From: Morella rubra | Taxonomy: Eukaryota > Streptophyta > Magnoliopsida > Fagales > Myricaceae | Direction: 5' to 3' | Assembly: GCA_003952965.2 (NCBI GenBank) | Contig: CM025851.1 | Coordinates: forward strand, 12,742,942-12,806,941 | DNA length: 64,000 nucleotides | Part shown: one piece after another, positions 48,201-58,958 of the stretch | Numbering within the stretch: position 1 is the stretch's first letter | Layout: the number at the start of each line of letters is the position of its first letter | Translations under genes and position numbers: made by a program | The notes under the pieces: generated by a model | Databases searched by the model: none | Seen by the model: only the letters and a program-made list of their open reading frames with translations | Told to the model about the DNA's origin: nothing

Positions 48201-48764
48201 CTCAGTGGCTTGGTTGAAACAGACTTCCCGTCCTGCCTTATGTTGGGTTCCTCCCGAACCTTCCTTTATGAAGATCAATTTTGACGTTGCTATACGGCAA
48301 AACAGATTGTACATAGCTGTCTCTTGTCGAGACTCCTCCAGCTCTCTCTGTACTGTGTACATGGAGCAAGTTAAAGCTATGGACCCACTCCTTGGGTAAG
48401 CGATGGCGGCGGCTCGTGAGGTGGAAATTGCTCTTGAGAAGAACTGGCCGCGAGTGATTTTTGAGACTAATTCCAAACTGCTTTGGGAGGACACCACAGA
48501 TCTGCAACAAAGTCCTTGCTGGAAAATGGAGGACTTGGTTACTTCTTTGCGGTTGGTGTTTGAGGCACAATCTGCCTGGGCTATTCATTGGGTGCCTCGC
48601 AAACTCAACCAGCAAGCTCATTTGTTGGCTCACTGGCAGCCCGTTGTTCTATTTCTGATTTTATTGATTCTGCTTGTATTCCGTTTAATATCCTGTTTTT
48701 TGACTCTGCTTTTCCTGCTGGTTAAGTTTTTAATGCAACGGTTGATTTTCGAGGAAAAAAAAAC
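45245..48764 (+). mobile_element. 5'-truncated LINE (L1-type) with exact 15-bp TSD
   Basis: A 3.5-kb non-LTR retrotransposon inserted between exact copies of GATGTCATTTCCTCG. The 3' end is a short A-tract (48755-48763). The 5' end falls inside the endonuclease domain, as expected for incomplete target-primed reverse transcription. The exact TSD suggests a fairly young insertion, yet the coding frame has many stops and shifts, so the copied source may already have been defective. Confidence 0.92.
45281..48660 (+). pseudogene. LINE ORF2 remnant: endonuclease end, RT, zf-RVT, RNase H
   Basis: Domain order is intact but the frame is broken. Near 45310-45350 the end of the AP-endonuclease is legible (SSDHCPLLL, the conserved SDH). 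45534-45989 encodes the linker region (FFHLSTVIRRRRNDI). An in-frame TAG at 45987-45989 precedes the reverse transcriptase (SKAPGLDGM; FIALIPKTNG; FRPIALCKVCYKIIANRL; LKMDMAQAYDCLEW). A second TAG ends this at 46479-46481. The usual GDPLSPYLF block after TRGLR is missing, an internal deletion that removes a core RT motif. FADDL follows at about 46665-46680. A zinc-finger-like CVGCGQHF...H...C segment (about 47870-47940) and an RNase H-like tail (INFDVA at 48270; ETNSKLL at 48460; HWVPRKLNQQAH at 48590) complete it. No active enzyme can be made. Confidence 0.9.
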
Positions 48765-48779
48765 GATGTCATTTCCTCG
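48765..48779. repeat. Right target site duplication of the LINE (15 bp)
   Basis: An exact copy of 45230-45244, immediately after the A-tract and one C. Confidence 0.9.
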
Positions 48780-49049
48780 ACTCTGATCTTTCGGCAAATT
48801 TCCGTGCGAAGAAACCATGGTGAAATATCTCGTACGTCCTTATTAGGTTGGCAAACAACAGAGAATACATCAAGAGAGATCTATATATTATAGCATATTA
48901 TTGGTGGTAGCACAAGATACGCTCATGAGCCAGAAGCAAAGTGCAATTGATGTCACATCGGAGATATCTTGAGCTTGTCTCACCATAGCTACGACTACAT
49001 GACCATTTTTTCTGGATACATAATACAATTTGGCCAATGGCTCTTATTT
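48780..49049. other. Intergenic between LINE and proline-rich gene
   Basis: No gene or repeat is recognised. Confidence 0.4.
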
Positions 49050-49386
49050 CTAACTAGCACATAATATATATATATATAATTTAGGTCTCACTATTCTAGG
49101 AGGTAGAATTGGTGGCTTGGAAAGGGGAGGAAGTGGGTGCACCGGTGGTGGTCTCACAATTCTAGGAGGTAGAATTGGTGGTTTGAGAAGAGGAGTAGGT
49201 GGCATGCATGTACTCTGGCGGTGGCATCCCAAACGTATGAAGAATTGAAACAAGTTCCTTTTGCTCATATTTGGATGGCTTATGGAAATCACCATGAGCT
49301 GGAGTGGTGGTCAGAACTGCGGTGCCAATGAACAATAGAAGCAAGTATGAGGGAGAAGATGGTGCAAAACAATAGGAGCTAGCCAA
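49050..49386 (-). pseudogene. Small secreted proline-rich protein gene, probably broken
   Basis: The minus strand encodes a hydrophobic signal-peptide-like segment (SYLLLLFIGTAVLTTTPAHG), then a short region with KYEQKELVSILHTFGMPPPEY. A second frame continues with a proline-rich repeat (KPPILPPRIVRP, twice). Two faults are visible. The signal-peptide frame has TTG where an ATG would be expected (49384-49386). The proline-rich part is in another frame from the signal peptide, so a frameshift or an unseen intron lies near 49200. The repeat is also visible in DNA as two copies of about 60-70 bp around ATTCTAGGAGGTAGAATTGG. A TATA-like CTATAAATAG (49388-49397, minus) lies too close to the TTG to serve it. 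It may be a decayed extensin-like or short proline-rich cell-wall protein gene. Function unknown. Confidence 0.4.
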
Positions 49387-49397
49387 GTCTATTTATA

Positions 49398-50213
49398 GTG
49401 GTTGACGCATTTATTTGAAGAACACGTGTCAAGAGATTCTTTATTTTGTCACTTACATAGAGCGTAAAAGAAGTCATACTATATTTTGAGATTCATTAAT
49501 GTGATGGGTACGTATTGTTGAGTCTCATGTAATATTCATAAGTTGGAACATTGGTGCAAGGTTAATTAGTTTAAGGGTTAAATACACTTTGATCCCTTAT
49601 TTTTGGGATCATTTATACTTTACACTCCAATGTATTATTTTTGAGACATTAAATTCCTTAGCTTGTACATTTTTTCAATTTGGACCCAGTACCCAAATTG
49701 TCCGTCAATTTAAACAGATTATGTCAAAATTTTTACACATTGCACCCCTTATCTCTGGAGGTATTTACACATTACACAATGCTCATGGGTTACGGGCCTT
49801 TCGGCACATATCTATCGCCTCCATACCCGGGTCCAGCTAATAGGGGGGCTAAAACGAATTAAGTCGCTCATTTTGGACCTTCATAGCGCAAAGAACATTA
49901 ATGAGTCGTTACATGCCTACGCCCACTCCGCCTTAATCCAACTCCTCACAATGCGCGTTAAGTGCCACTCTGCCAACCATTTTGTTACAATATAATTACC
50001 CCCTTACATGCCTTGGTTTCTCTCTTCCCTGCTGGCCATGCATGTCCATTCTCTATGTTCTAACCTAAACGGAGGACTCTCCTCATGTGGATGAAGGAAG
50101 CAAAACAAAAACCTTAACGATATTGAGGCCTTTCCTCGTATAGTCATATTCGATTCTCAAAAATGTTGACATGCACCTAAAATTCTAGACCTCTCGGTGA
50201 TCCTATCTGCGGC
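49398..50213. other. Intergenic; one-sided MITE-like arm at 49577-49760
   Basis: GGTTAAATACACTTTGATCC near 49577, with ACACATTGCACCCC and ATTACACAATG further in, resembles the arm type of the MITE at 15529, but no inverted partner was found. No gene. Confidence 0.35.
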
Positions 50214-53200
50214 CACTACAAAAAAAAAAAAAGGCTTTAGCAACGGTTTGCTATAGGCCAAAAAAACACTGCTATAGGTTTTAGCAGTGTTTTTTTAGCG
50301 GCAGTTTTCGAGACCGTTGGTGAAGACTGTGGTTTATAGCGGCGGTCGCAAAAAAGTACAATTTGTGCTGCGGGTTTATAGCGGCGGTCGCGCTTCTTGA
50401 AATGCTGCTACAAGTATTTAGTGGCGTTTATAGCTGCTATAGACTAATCTACTGCGTCGTTTATTAAAAACACTGCTGTAGGTCTCTCTTTCTTTTTTTT
50501 TTTTTTTTTTTTTAAAATTTTTAAAACGCCACTAAATCATTTTTAAAAACCTGCATTTTTTCTTATTTTCCTATAATACAAATTTTAATTAATTGATGTA
50601 AAAACATAAGATGTGTAATAGAACAAAATATATTTCATCATTGACTAAATAACCACGTCTTACAAGTTTTACAACGAATACAAAGAAGTTCTAAAAGTTT
50701 CTAAGTAGTTTAAAAAATAACAAGTAATTACATTTAACAACAAATAACTGTAAATTTAATCCTTAGCAACTTCAAGGCTCTAGCACCATCTACACCAGCA
50801 CTATCTGCACCATCATCACTAGCACCAGCACCATAATCATTGGCTGCAATTGCAATATTGAAAATTTAGTGGTTATTTTAACCAAAAATCTAATACATGT
50901 TGCCTTCTCAAAAATGAAAAAATAGCATTTAAAGGAAAGCACAAAGCAGGTATCTTTAGAAAATAATAATAGTATCATCATATCAGATATGCTATGTACA
51001 CTCTAGAACTTGAAGTTATAACTAAAACAGATGCTTGAAAACAAAGAAAATGCATTAGACAACAATACCTTATAATCTGGCACTTTGACATACTCTAAGG
51101 AGACAAGAAGAATATTCTCTGGCTTCAAATTAGTGTGAATGAGGCGCAAATCATGCATAACTACAAACATTAACATGTAATTGAGTCAAGAAGAGGTGAA
51201 AATAGATTACCAACAATTATCAATTTCATGCATGTTCAAAAAAGTAAATTTATTTGAAGGAACATTCATTGCCCTTTCAAGTGATTGCCACAACTTCTTT
51301 CTTTTCATTGTCAATAAATTCCAAGACTTTCCCAAATGTCCCTGCAAAAGTTCTGGAGTAAAAAATCAAGAGAAGCAAATGAAACCCATAAATATTACTG
51401 AAACTTCAGATTAAATATGAATTTTTCACAGCACAAAAGGAATTTTTACCCCAATATTCCAACCCCAAAAAGAAAACCAGAGGAATATTTAACTTATACA
51501 AACTAGCATCTAAAGAAGATATCATCTTGCAAGGGACTAATGATGCTGAAAACATATAAGGCTATTGCTATAGAAAATAAAAACTGAATGAAGTATTGAC
51601 CTTCTCCCATTTTGTTGAGAATCCTGTCTACAAGCATAATTAAAAGAAGATAGAAGCTTAGATATTGGTGAAAAAATTAGAAGTACCAGTACCACTCATG
51701 GATCAGAAGAGGAATAAGGCGACAACCAATGCATGAATAAATAATGACATTAAATAAAGCATGTCAAAATAATGTATATACTGGACAACGTGTTTTATCA
51801 TGGTAGAAGAGTTTGATAACTAGAGTCTTTAGCCTCCAAGTTGGAAGGCACAAGGCAACACTACAAAATTTCTTGTCGACATCCACTTTAATTATGTTGA
51901 ATGCTTGTAAGTGGCAGTCCAAGCATAACTTTAACCATATTATACATCTATTCTTCTTCATTCAGACACAGATTCTAGACTTTTAATATCTCTCCTTATA
52001 CATTGTCAATGAAAGAATTCTTACAAGGGGTGAAACAAAAAAATAATAATTAAAGAACTACAAAGCCAAACATAAGAATTTCGAACCCTCAAATTCTGAT
52101 GCAGACTCCGAGACGATGGTCATCGATAAGACGACAAAGCAAAGGACTAAAACTTCTGGAGTTAAGAAGGGTGGGATTTATAATCGAAAAGATTTTCTTT
52201 GTTAGTAATTCAGCCAAACAAGAAATACCCATTACTAAGAAACTCCGAAATAAGCCTCTCGCCTGCGAATTACTTTGCTCAATTAATAGAGAAAAAGGAG
52301 AAAATATATGAAACTGTAAGAGCCCCTTAACAGAAGCAAAAAAACCAAACTTTTAATCCCAAGAAGAAAATTCGGAATCGAAGATACCCATTTCCAACAC
52401 TTAAAAATTTGAACATGAAAAAAAAATTACACAATTGCATAAGGATTGGAAAACAGAGGGGCCGAGAGCTTTACCTAATGAAATTTGACCGGTTTTGAGC
52501 CAACGGTATCAGATTCCCTATCGAGAGACAGCCCTAGGTTGGAGGCTAAGACTGAGAAAACATACAAAGTAGCCCTAGGTTGCATCACCTACCTTTACAA
52601 AGGAAAAAAATTTCCACAAATGAAATCAAACTTCAAAACCCAACTATAGAAGGAGGAAGAGTAAGAGAAGAGTTATCAAACTCATCGGAGAGGGCGAAGG
52701 ACTCGAGCCCTTGAAAGTTGAGCTCGCCCAGATTGAGCTCCTCCGTTCGCTTCTTGTTTTCTTCACAGATTACAGCTATCTCGTCTTACCTTTAGGAGAA
52801 TTTTACTTTCCAGCCCGCATGGGAGGAGGGGCGCGAGGAAGAGACATTTCTAGTTTGAGGGCTGGGAGGGATTTTATCGGAAGATAAAAGAGGAAGAGGG
52901 GCGCATGGACTCGATGAAAGTTTCGCCCAGCAGCAGCTACGACAGACTTACCTTTGCAAAGAGCAGGACACGAGAGATTTTGAGAGAGCGAGAGTGGGTG
53001 AGGCGCAATTCGACGGGAGCAAGAGAAACTAAGAGATTTGAGGGAGAGGGAGAGCATTCGACGAAGAAGAAGAGGGAGGGGTTTCGATCGGAAAATAAAA
53101 GAGGAAGAGGGGGCGCGCGAGAAATGAATTTCAGCTTCAATTTTTAGCACCATTTTGAAACTCAGTGTGTTTTGCAATTAAAATGAAACTCACCGCTTTG

Positions 53201-54116
53201 ATTTGTTTTCTTTTCCTTTATATTTTGTTTATTTTATTTGATTTATATAATGTTCTTTTATTCAGGTGAAGTAAAATTGTAAAGCTACATGAGCACTAAC
53301 GTGTCAAATTAATGCCAAATAAGAAAATAATTAAATAAAATTTGTGTCAATTTTCAAAATTTAAAAAGTACATATGCATTGCTTATGTAACAAGTACATA
53401 TGTATAACTTATATAAATATGCATAGACTAAATCATAGCCTCTAAGACCATAGATTAAGTTATGTACTTTAATTGTATAAGCTAATCTCACAATATCTTT
53501 TGTTTGAAATTAAATAATATGTCCTAATTAAATAGTATATATTACTAATTATTCAAAAAATATATGCTCATTATAAGTATGATAATAGATGTTTTCTAAA
53601 TTACTTAGATTTAGTCAATAAATATGCAATTACCATAACAACCATAGGTATAATTTAAAATATATCATATAACAACTTCAATTTTCATAACACTCATTCT
53701 AATTCCATATTTTATTAAGTAGGTCCCTTAAAATAAAATTTTCAAATACATGACAAAATAAAATTATATATTAAAAGGAATAAAATAATATATAAAATAA
53801 TTATTAACATTAAAAACATATAATTAATAAATATATTTTTTTGCACTTATACCTATAGCAACATTTGTTGACACAAACGCTGCTATAGATATACCTTTAG
53901 CAGTGTTTTTTTTTTTAAAATGCTACTAAAGAGGGTCTTTCGTGGCGATTAGCAACCGCCGCTACAAAGACTGTTGTGATAGATCGAACTTTTAGCAGTG
54001 TTTTACAAAAACGCTGCTAAATGGGGTCTTTAGCGGCGGTTGCTTACCGCAGCTATAGTTGCTTTTTTGTGGCGTTTTTTGTGACTATCGCTAAAGACCT
54101 GTTTTTTTTTGTAGTA
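50214..54116 (-). mobile_element. CACTA-type element carrying a LAMMER kinase fragment (element II)
   Basis: The left end CACTACAAAAAAAAAAAAGG and right end TTTTTGTAGTA (reverse TACTACAAAAA) are CACTA-class termini. The flanking trinucleotides are GGC (50211-50213) and GAC (54117-54119). Subterminal DNA at both ends (50230-50530, 53850-54105) is packed with GCGGCGGT / AACGCTGCTA words. 50520-50810 is the inverted counterpart of 31720-31960 in element I. The CT-rich leader (about 52960-53150, read on minus) matches element I's leader. Relative to element I this copy is inverted. There is no transposase. The cargo on the minus strand is an AFC/LAMMER-type kinase fragment, plus an unrecognised leader-proximal frame (about 52650-52780, minus: KKRTEELNLGELNFQGLESF). 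Confidence 0.8.
51069..51341 (-). pseudogene. LAMMER-type (AFC) dual-specificity kinase fragment
   Basis: Two exon pieces in the correct order on the minus strand. The upstream piece (51280-51341) follows an acceptor TTTTGCAG and reads GTFGKVLEFIDNEKKEVVAI, the glycine-rich loop and VAIK region; it then hits TGA where the catalytic Lys should be. The downstream piece (51069-51160) follows TTTGTAG and reads MHDLRLIHTNLKPENILL, then VSLEYVKVPDYK up to a GTATTG donor. LIHTDLKPENILLV is characteristic of plant AFC1/AFC2 kinases, which phosphorylate SR splicing factors. Here the catalytic Asp of HTD is Asn. The rest of the kinase, including the EHLAMMER signature, is absent. It is a captured, intron-retaining, dead fragment inside element II. 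Confidence 0.85.
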
Positions 54117-54119
54117 GAC

Positions 54120-55474
54120 TTGAACCCAAGACTAATGACGCTCACAGCAAGGGTCTAGTTTAAACATTGAGCTTTAATGGCTTAGAAATTAGGCCTAGGA
54201 GAGTAGCCTCACAGCTCAACCACCTACATTAGTACAGCCCGCCCCAAAACAATAGAAGCAGGGGAAACTGCATCATGCCATAGATATATTATTTATATCA
54301 CACAAATGAGCAGGGGAGGGACAAAAAGCTATTAAATAGGGATATGTCCAGTTTACTACCCTAGATTCAATTCTACAGCCTTTATTGTAGCTCTTTGCGC
54401 TAGCTAGGTTTATTATTGTAGCGTGTCATGTTCCCATTGCACCTCCTATATACACCATTTGGGCATCAGCTGTATCTATTTTGATGAAAAGAAGATGACA
54501 ACTAATCTTCTATCTTTTGGCGTTATTACTGTAATGTAGAATATCTCAATGGAAAAAAAGAAAAAAAGAAAAAAAGAAAAAAAGGAAGAAGAACTACGCA
54601 CCATGTGCAATGTTGTTCAAGCAGCATGTGTTGACGCCTGACGGTATATAGTTACATGGTAAGCATAATGGAGATATGCGCATCTTCAGTCATTTCCATG
54701 TGCCTCTCTCCACGTGCGATCATTCGAGTTCTCCTATGAACAGAGTCTAGTTCCAACAGGCAACAATTCTATCTGCTTCCAAGAAGGCCGAAGTCTTTAG
54801 ATATATATTGGCCCACACAAAAGCCCCTTATATCTCTCAACCTGGTCCATTTGACTTCGGCTCGATGCGTCGGTCCATTTTGGGTCTAACTGCTAGTCCG
54901 TTATACATACTCAAATTTTGCGTGCCTTCCTCTTCACCCGGCAGGTGTCCCATCCTAGATATATAGATGTTCCAGACGATCATTTTATTTGAGAAAAAAA
55001 AAAAACAATTGTGGTCGTTAATTAATTCTACAGTTCGTTTTCTGATGGATTTTTTTTTTCTTGCCTATATTGAACCAACACGACACCACGCTTCGACTCA
55101 GGATTTTATCACGTACGTACGTTAGATACCTGGCTAAGCCAAACCAATATTTTACTTAATTAATCATTCTACAAAATCGTATCTGATCACTTTGCCGAAA
55201 ATAAGCTGTATTATTCTACGATCTTCTTCGACTTTACATGCTGAACGGTGTATTGTTTCTTTCTCAATATTTTCTTGAAGGGGAGTACATGATTAATCTT
55301 AACAAGGAAGGCCCACAAGGTTCCGTTGATAATTGAAAAAAACCGACAAGGTTAAAATCAGTTGATTGTTGACAGCATCAATTTTTGTTTTGAAGTGGGA
55401 ATGCCAATTCTAAGGTTCAAAAGTTCCTACTTACGTACTTACGGGTCGGGCAAAAAATTCTGCAACTATAGAAC
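54120..55474. other. Intergenic; (A7G)n simple repeat
   Basis: No gene. A short tandem array of AAAAAAAG units lies at about 54552-54584. The rest is unremarkable. Confidence 0.45.
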
Positions 55475-55483
55475 TAAAATATA
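55475..55483. repeat. Left 9-bp target duplication of the MULE
   Basis: TAAAATATA, exactly repeated at 60349-60357. Nine base pairs is the Mutator-superfamily length. Confidence 0.9.
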
Positions 55484-55870
55484 GGCATAAATGCGAATAC
55501 GGTCCCTGTGGTTTACCATTTTTCCAAAAAAGTCCATGTACTTCAATTTGGTTGATTTTGGTCCCTGTTCTTCATACGTCTTTCCAAAAAAGTCCCTCCT
55601 CAGTGTGGCCCCACCAATTTAACGTTTTCTTCCACGTGTCTAACGGAGGCCCACATCATCCCCAATCACGAGCTGACACGTGGACACACAATATCTCTCT
55701 CCTCAGCTGCGCCATGTCACGTGCCACGTATAGGGTCTATGTCGTCCTAATTGAAATGCTGCGTTTTTGGCTTCTCGAATTCATCCCCTTCGGCTGAACA
55801 AATTAACCCCCCGACCCTCTCTGCAACCCTAACAGCGAAATCAAATCAAATCTTTGAAATCATCCAAGGC

Positions 55871-56373
55871 ATGGCGTCTTCAATTTCTATGGCATCCTCT
55901 CAGGGGAAAGATGATAGCGAGATCTCTACACCTCCGGTGTGTAAATGTGGTCTGCGAGCAAAGTCGAAGAGGAGCACGACTGCCGCTAATCCAGGCTATC
56001 GCTTCTATGGCTACATCCTTTATGGAAAACAGGTAGTTTCTTGCATCATTTGTTTGAATGGAATGTTTAAAGGTTATTTTTCGCATTGATAGTGTACATT
56101 TTTGGGAAAATGCTATTATGGATGCATTTTTGGTATGTTGCCATTAGTTTGGTATGCAAGAAATGGTGAGAGCTTGTAGCATTGCAATTTTTCTTTTACA
56201 TTTTGCAGGATCATGTGCCATGTTATTTCTTCAAATGGATAGATCCACCAGTTGAAGCACGAAATGATGAGATGTTGGCTGATCTTGTTGGGAAGCTTAA
56301 AAGGATGGATGAACAACGATGCATGCTGGATGAAAAATTCCGAATGATGGATGAAAAAATTCGAAGGCAGTAG
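55871..56373 (+). CDS. GRF-type zinc-finger protein (At4g04775-like), MULE accessory gene
   Basis: Two exons, 55871-56032 and 56209-56373, joined in phase at CAG|GTAGTT...TTTTGCAG|GAT, give about 108 residues. The ATG at 55871 opens MASSISMASSQGK. The GRF zinc finger starts with CKCGLRA and continues through NPGYRFYG, and after the intron CYFFKWID supplies the last Cys. The family pattern is CxCG...NPGRRFYGC...CxFFxWxD. The third Cys is replaced by Tyr here (FYGYILYG), so zinc binding is probably lost. The C-terminus (about 75-108) is Met/Asp/Glu/Lys-rich, probably coiled coil. Proteins of this type are often annotated as 'uncharacterized protein At4g04775-like' and are, to my knowledge, common inside plant MULEs. 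The role is unknown: nucleic-acid binding is likely, and an anti-silencing or transposition accessory role is speculation. The position next to the left TIR suggests a TIR promoter. Confidence 0.75.
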
Positions 56374-56932
56374 ACACAAGGGTGGCGATTGAAGACACTG
56401 TTATTTGGTTCTTGGGCTATGTTCTTGTGCTATTTGCTAATGTAATGAAGGGATGCTGTGTTGGCCTTATTTCGAATTTGCTGATGCTACTTTGAATTTG
56501 TACAAATCTGTAAGGACTTGTGGTCCCTCACTTGGACAAGTACAATTGAAAATATTTGACTCAACAATGTCACAATTTCATTTTGATACGTGCCATCATG
56601 AATTCACTTGTGAATATAATACCAAAAAGTAAACAACTTCAATATGCATTCAATATCCACAAATCTGTGAATACCAATAAGGTGTACAAATTGAATAACA
56701 CCATATGTCACCATCTGAATTTAAGACTACATCTACAAATATGTCCTCATATTCTGTCCTCTAATATAAAATATGTAAATATAGATAGATTGCAACATGT
56801 GCAAAAGGGTACATCCATAATTAATTACATCTAAGCATAAAATCACTCTGATACAAAACAGACCATGTCCACAAAAATGTGTTACATCTAAAATCACCAC
56901 AAAAGGGTGTTTACATCCAACAGAAGCCAAAA

Positions 56933-58958
56933 TCATTGGGTTGCCCTCCCCTTGTTCTTCCTTGGTGACCTCCGAGGCAACGATATTACTTGAGGTCTAG
57001 GTTGCCCATTTGGAGCAGTAGGTTTTTGTGGTGGGGCCATTGATGCAACTGGTTGGGTACTTGGTTGCTGTCCCGAACTAGATGCCACATTGGCAGAAGT
57101 TTTTGTTCGGGCACGTTTTGACGTGGTTGCCTTTCCAGCAGTGGGTGTTCCAGTTTCATGTTCATTAATCTGCAATTCAAGTCTTAAATTCACTTCTTAA
57201 ACCTCTATAATTAACATATGTATGGCAGAAAAAATATTACCACTGTATTGGTATTGGTGTTGGGACTTGCTTGGGTTCTTGATGTTCCAGTCGTGGAGCT
57301 TGCATTTGCTGCCTCAGTACCCTACGTAGGAAAATACAACTTTGTGAATTGGTTGAAACCAACAATTTAGTTCCTTAGTACAGTTTATATACCTATGTCC
57401 CGATATTGCGTTTTCTGCAAGTTCTCGCGTTGTGGCCAGTTACTCCGCATTTTTTGCACTGAATAGTATATCCAACCCGTGTGACCTGATATGGGTGTGG
57501 CTGTTCATCAACAGCTTTTACCCTGGCCTTTTTTGGCCTTCCAGCGGGCATTTGAACTTGAGGGGGCATCAATGGATTACTGTCAATGTGTGGCCAGTCA
57601 TCCAGGCCCGGCATAGCATGAACTTTGCAGCATACGAGACCATATAAGTAGCCTTTCTATAATAGGCGTCCACAAAATCCTTCGGTACTCTTCTATCGTG
57701 GTATATGACAACGTAAGTTTGGGTTGTCTCTTATTTGTTCAACGTAAAATTGAGCTGTATACCGATACCCCAGCTTGCGGTTCTTGTGATGGACTCCACA
57801 GAAATGTCGGTTGATAAATGACTTCACTTGAAATGACTTTTTCCTAAATATCCAAGAGGCGTGTATCATCCATGGACAAGGTTGTTTCTTGCAAACTGCC
57901 CTTACTCTCACCTTGTCATTCTTTTTGAAGTCGTAATCAAACCCACCTCGTATTCCAAACAACCTCAACGCTTTCCTAAAGAGCTTCACATCTCTGAATT
58001 TCAATCCCCTCATCATTCTAATAGGGTTTACATCAAAGTCCTCCTCACGAAATTCGGGGTATTGTAGCGTCCCAGGATCCTCGCTGTCTGAACCGGCATT
58101 CTCATTCATGTCCACCCAATCATCCTCGCCACCGATATTTGCAGAAATGTCTTCACCAGTATCTGCCTCATCCTAACCCCCTATATCCAAACCACTCTAC
58201 ATCATCCCTCTTATCTCTCCCCCTAGCATGATGACCCTCTTGCCCATTAACTCCGTCATCAACCTCCCCTTAACCATCCTGGCCCTCCAACCCAATGGCT
58301 CCATGCTGGCCAGCTGCCCTATTAACACCATGTAGCTTTGGAAAAATTTCTATCTCATCCTCATTTGTATCATCCCAATCACTAAACATGAGTGAGTATT
58401 CCTCTAACTCGAAACTATTTTAAGAAGTATTGCCAACCTCCTCTCCACCCTCACCCATAACACCCTAACCCATACCACCCCTACCCATACCACCAAGACC
58501 TACCACATCAATCCCAGGATCCTCAATAGATTCATCATCCAGCTCAACTGCCTCTATAGTAGCTCCCTTACTAGACCCTTCACTAGCTCCCTTACTAGAT
58601 CCCTCTCCAGCTCCCTTACTAGAGCTCTGGACTGTGTTGAAGTAATTCGACCCATCATTACTATGTAAAGTATACACGTGGAGGTCATCTGATGGTGTAC
58701 GCTCCAACCTTTTGATTATTTGTAACACATCCTCATTACTATGAAGCCGACACAACCCCGTTTCAAGTCCTTCCTCTCCAATAGTACACATAACTCGCAT
58801 ATATCGTTATACTTCAACTCTTTGGTGAAAGTCTTCATCATATGCGTCACAGAAAAATAGTCAGAGTCCATATCGCCCTGGAAGTTGACGTTTCCACCTT
58901 CGTACACTGAACGTACAAAATTAAGAGCTCCGCCGCGGTGTAAGAAAACCTTCACCAT
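56933..58958 (-). pseudogene. MULE transposase gene, catalytic core deleted
   Basis: Read on the minus strand from ATG 58958. First comes a PB1-like N-terminal segment (MVKVFLHRGGALNFVRSVYE), then a frameshift into 58800-58465 with SSKGA/SEGSS-type repeats. Next is the MuDR-type DNA-binding domain (about 58025-57700: LKFRDVKLFRKALRLF, DYDFKKNDKVRVRAVCKK, CPWMIHAS). At about 57712 the sequence jumps directly into the C-terminal end (FVDAYYRKATYMVSYAAKFM, WPHIDSNPLMPPQ, GRPKKARVK, and the zinc knuckle CKKCGVTGHNARTC). The DDE catalytic domain that belongs between these is gone, as are several hundred codons. Downstream exons (57322-57240, 57173-56936) encode a Thr/Pro/Gln-rich tail ending in SLPRRSPRKNKGRATQ. 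It cannot catalyse transposition. Confidence 0.88.

Noticed and set aside
55552..55797. 81-codon open frame at the left end of the MULE
   Set aside because: It lies almost entirely within the terminal inverted repeat.
55751..56089. Single-exon reading of the GRF gene
   Set aside because: A good donor (CAG|GTAGTT) and acceptor (TTTTGCAG) join the two halves of the zinc finger in phase; the readthrough is intron.
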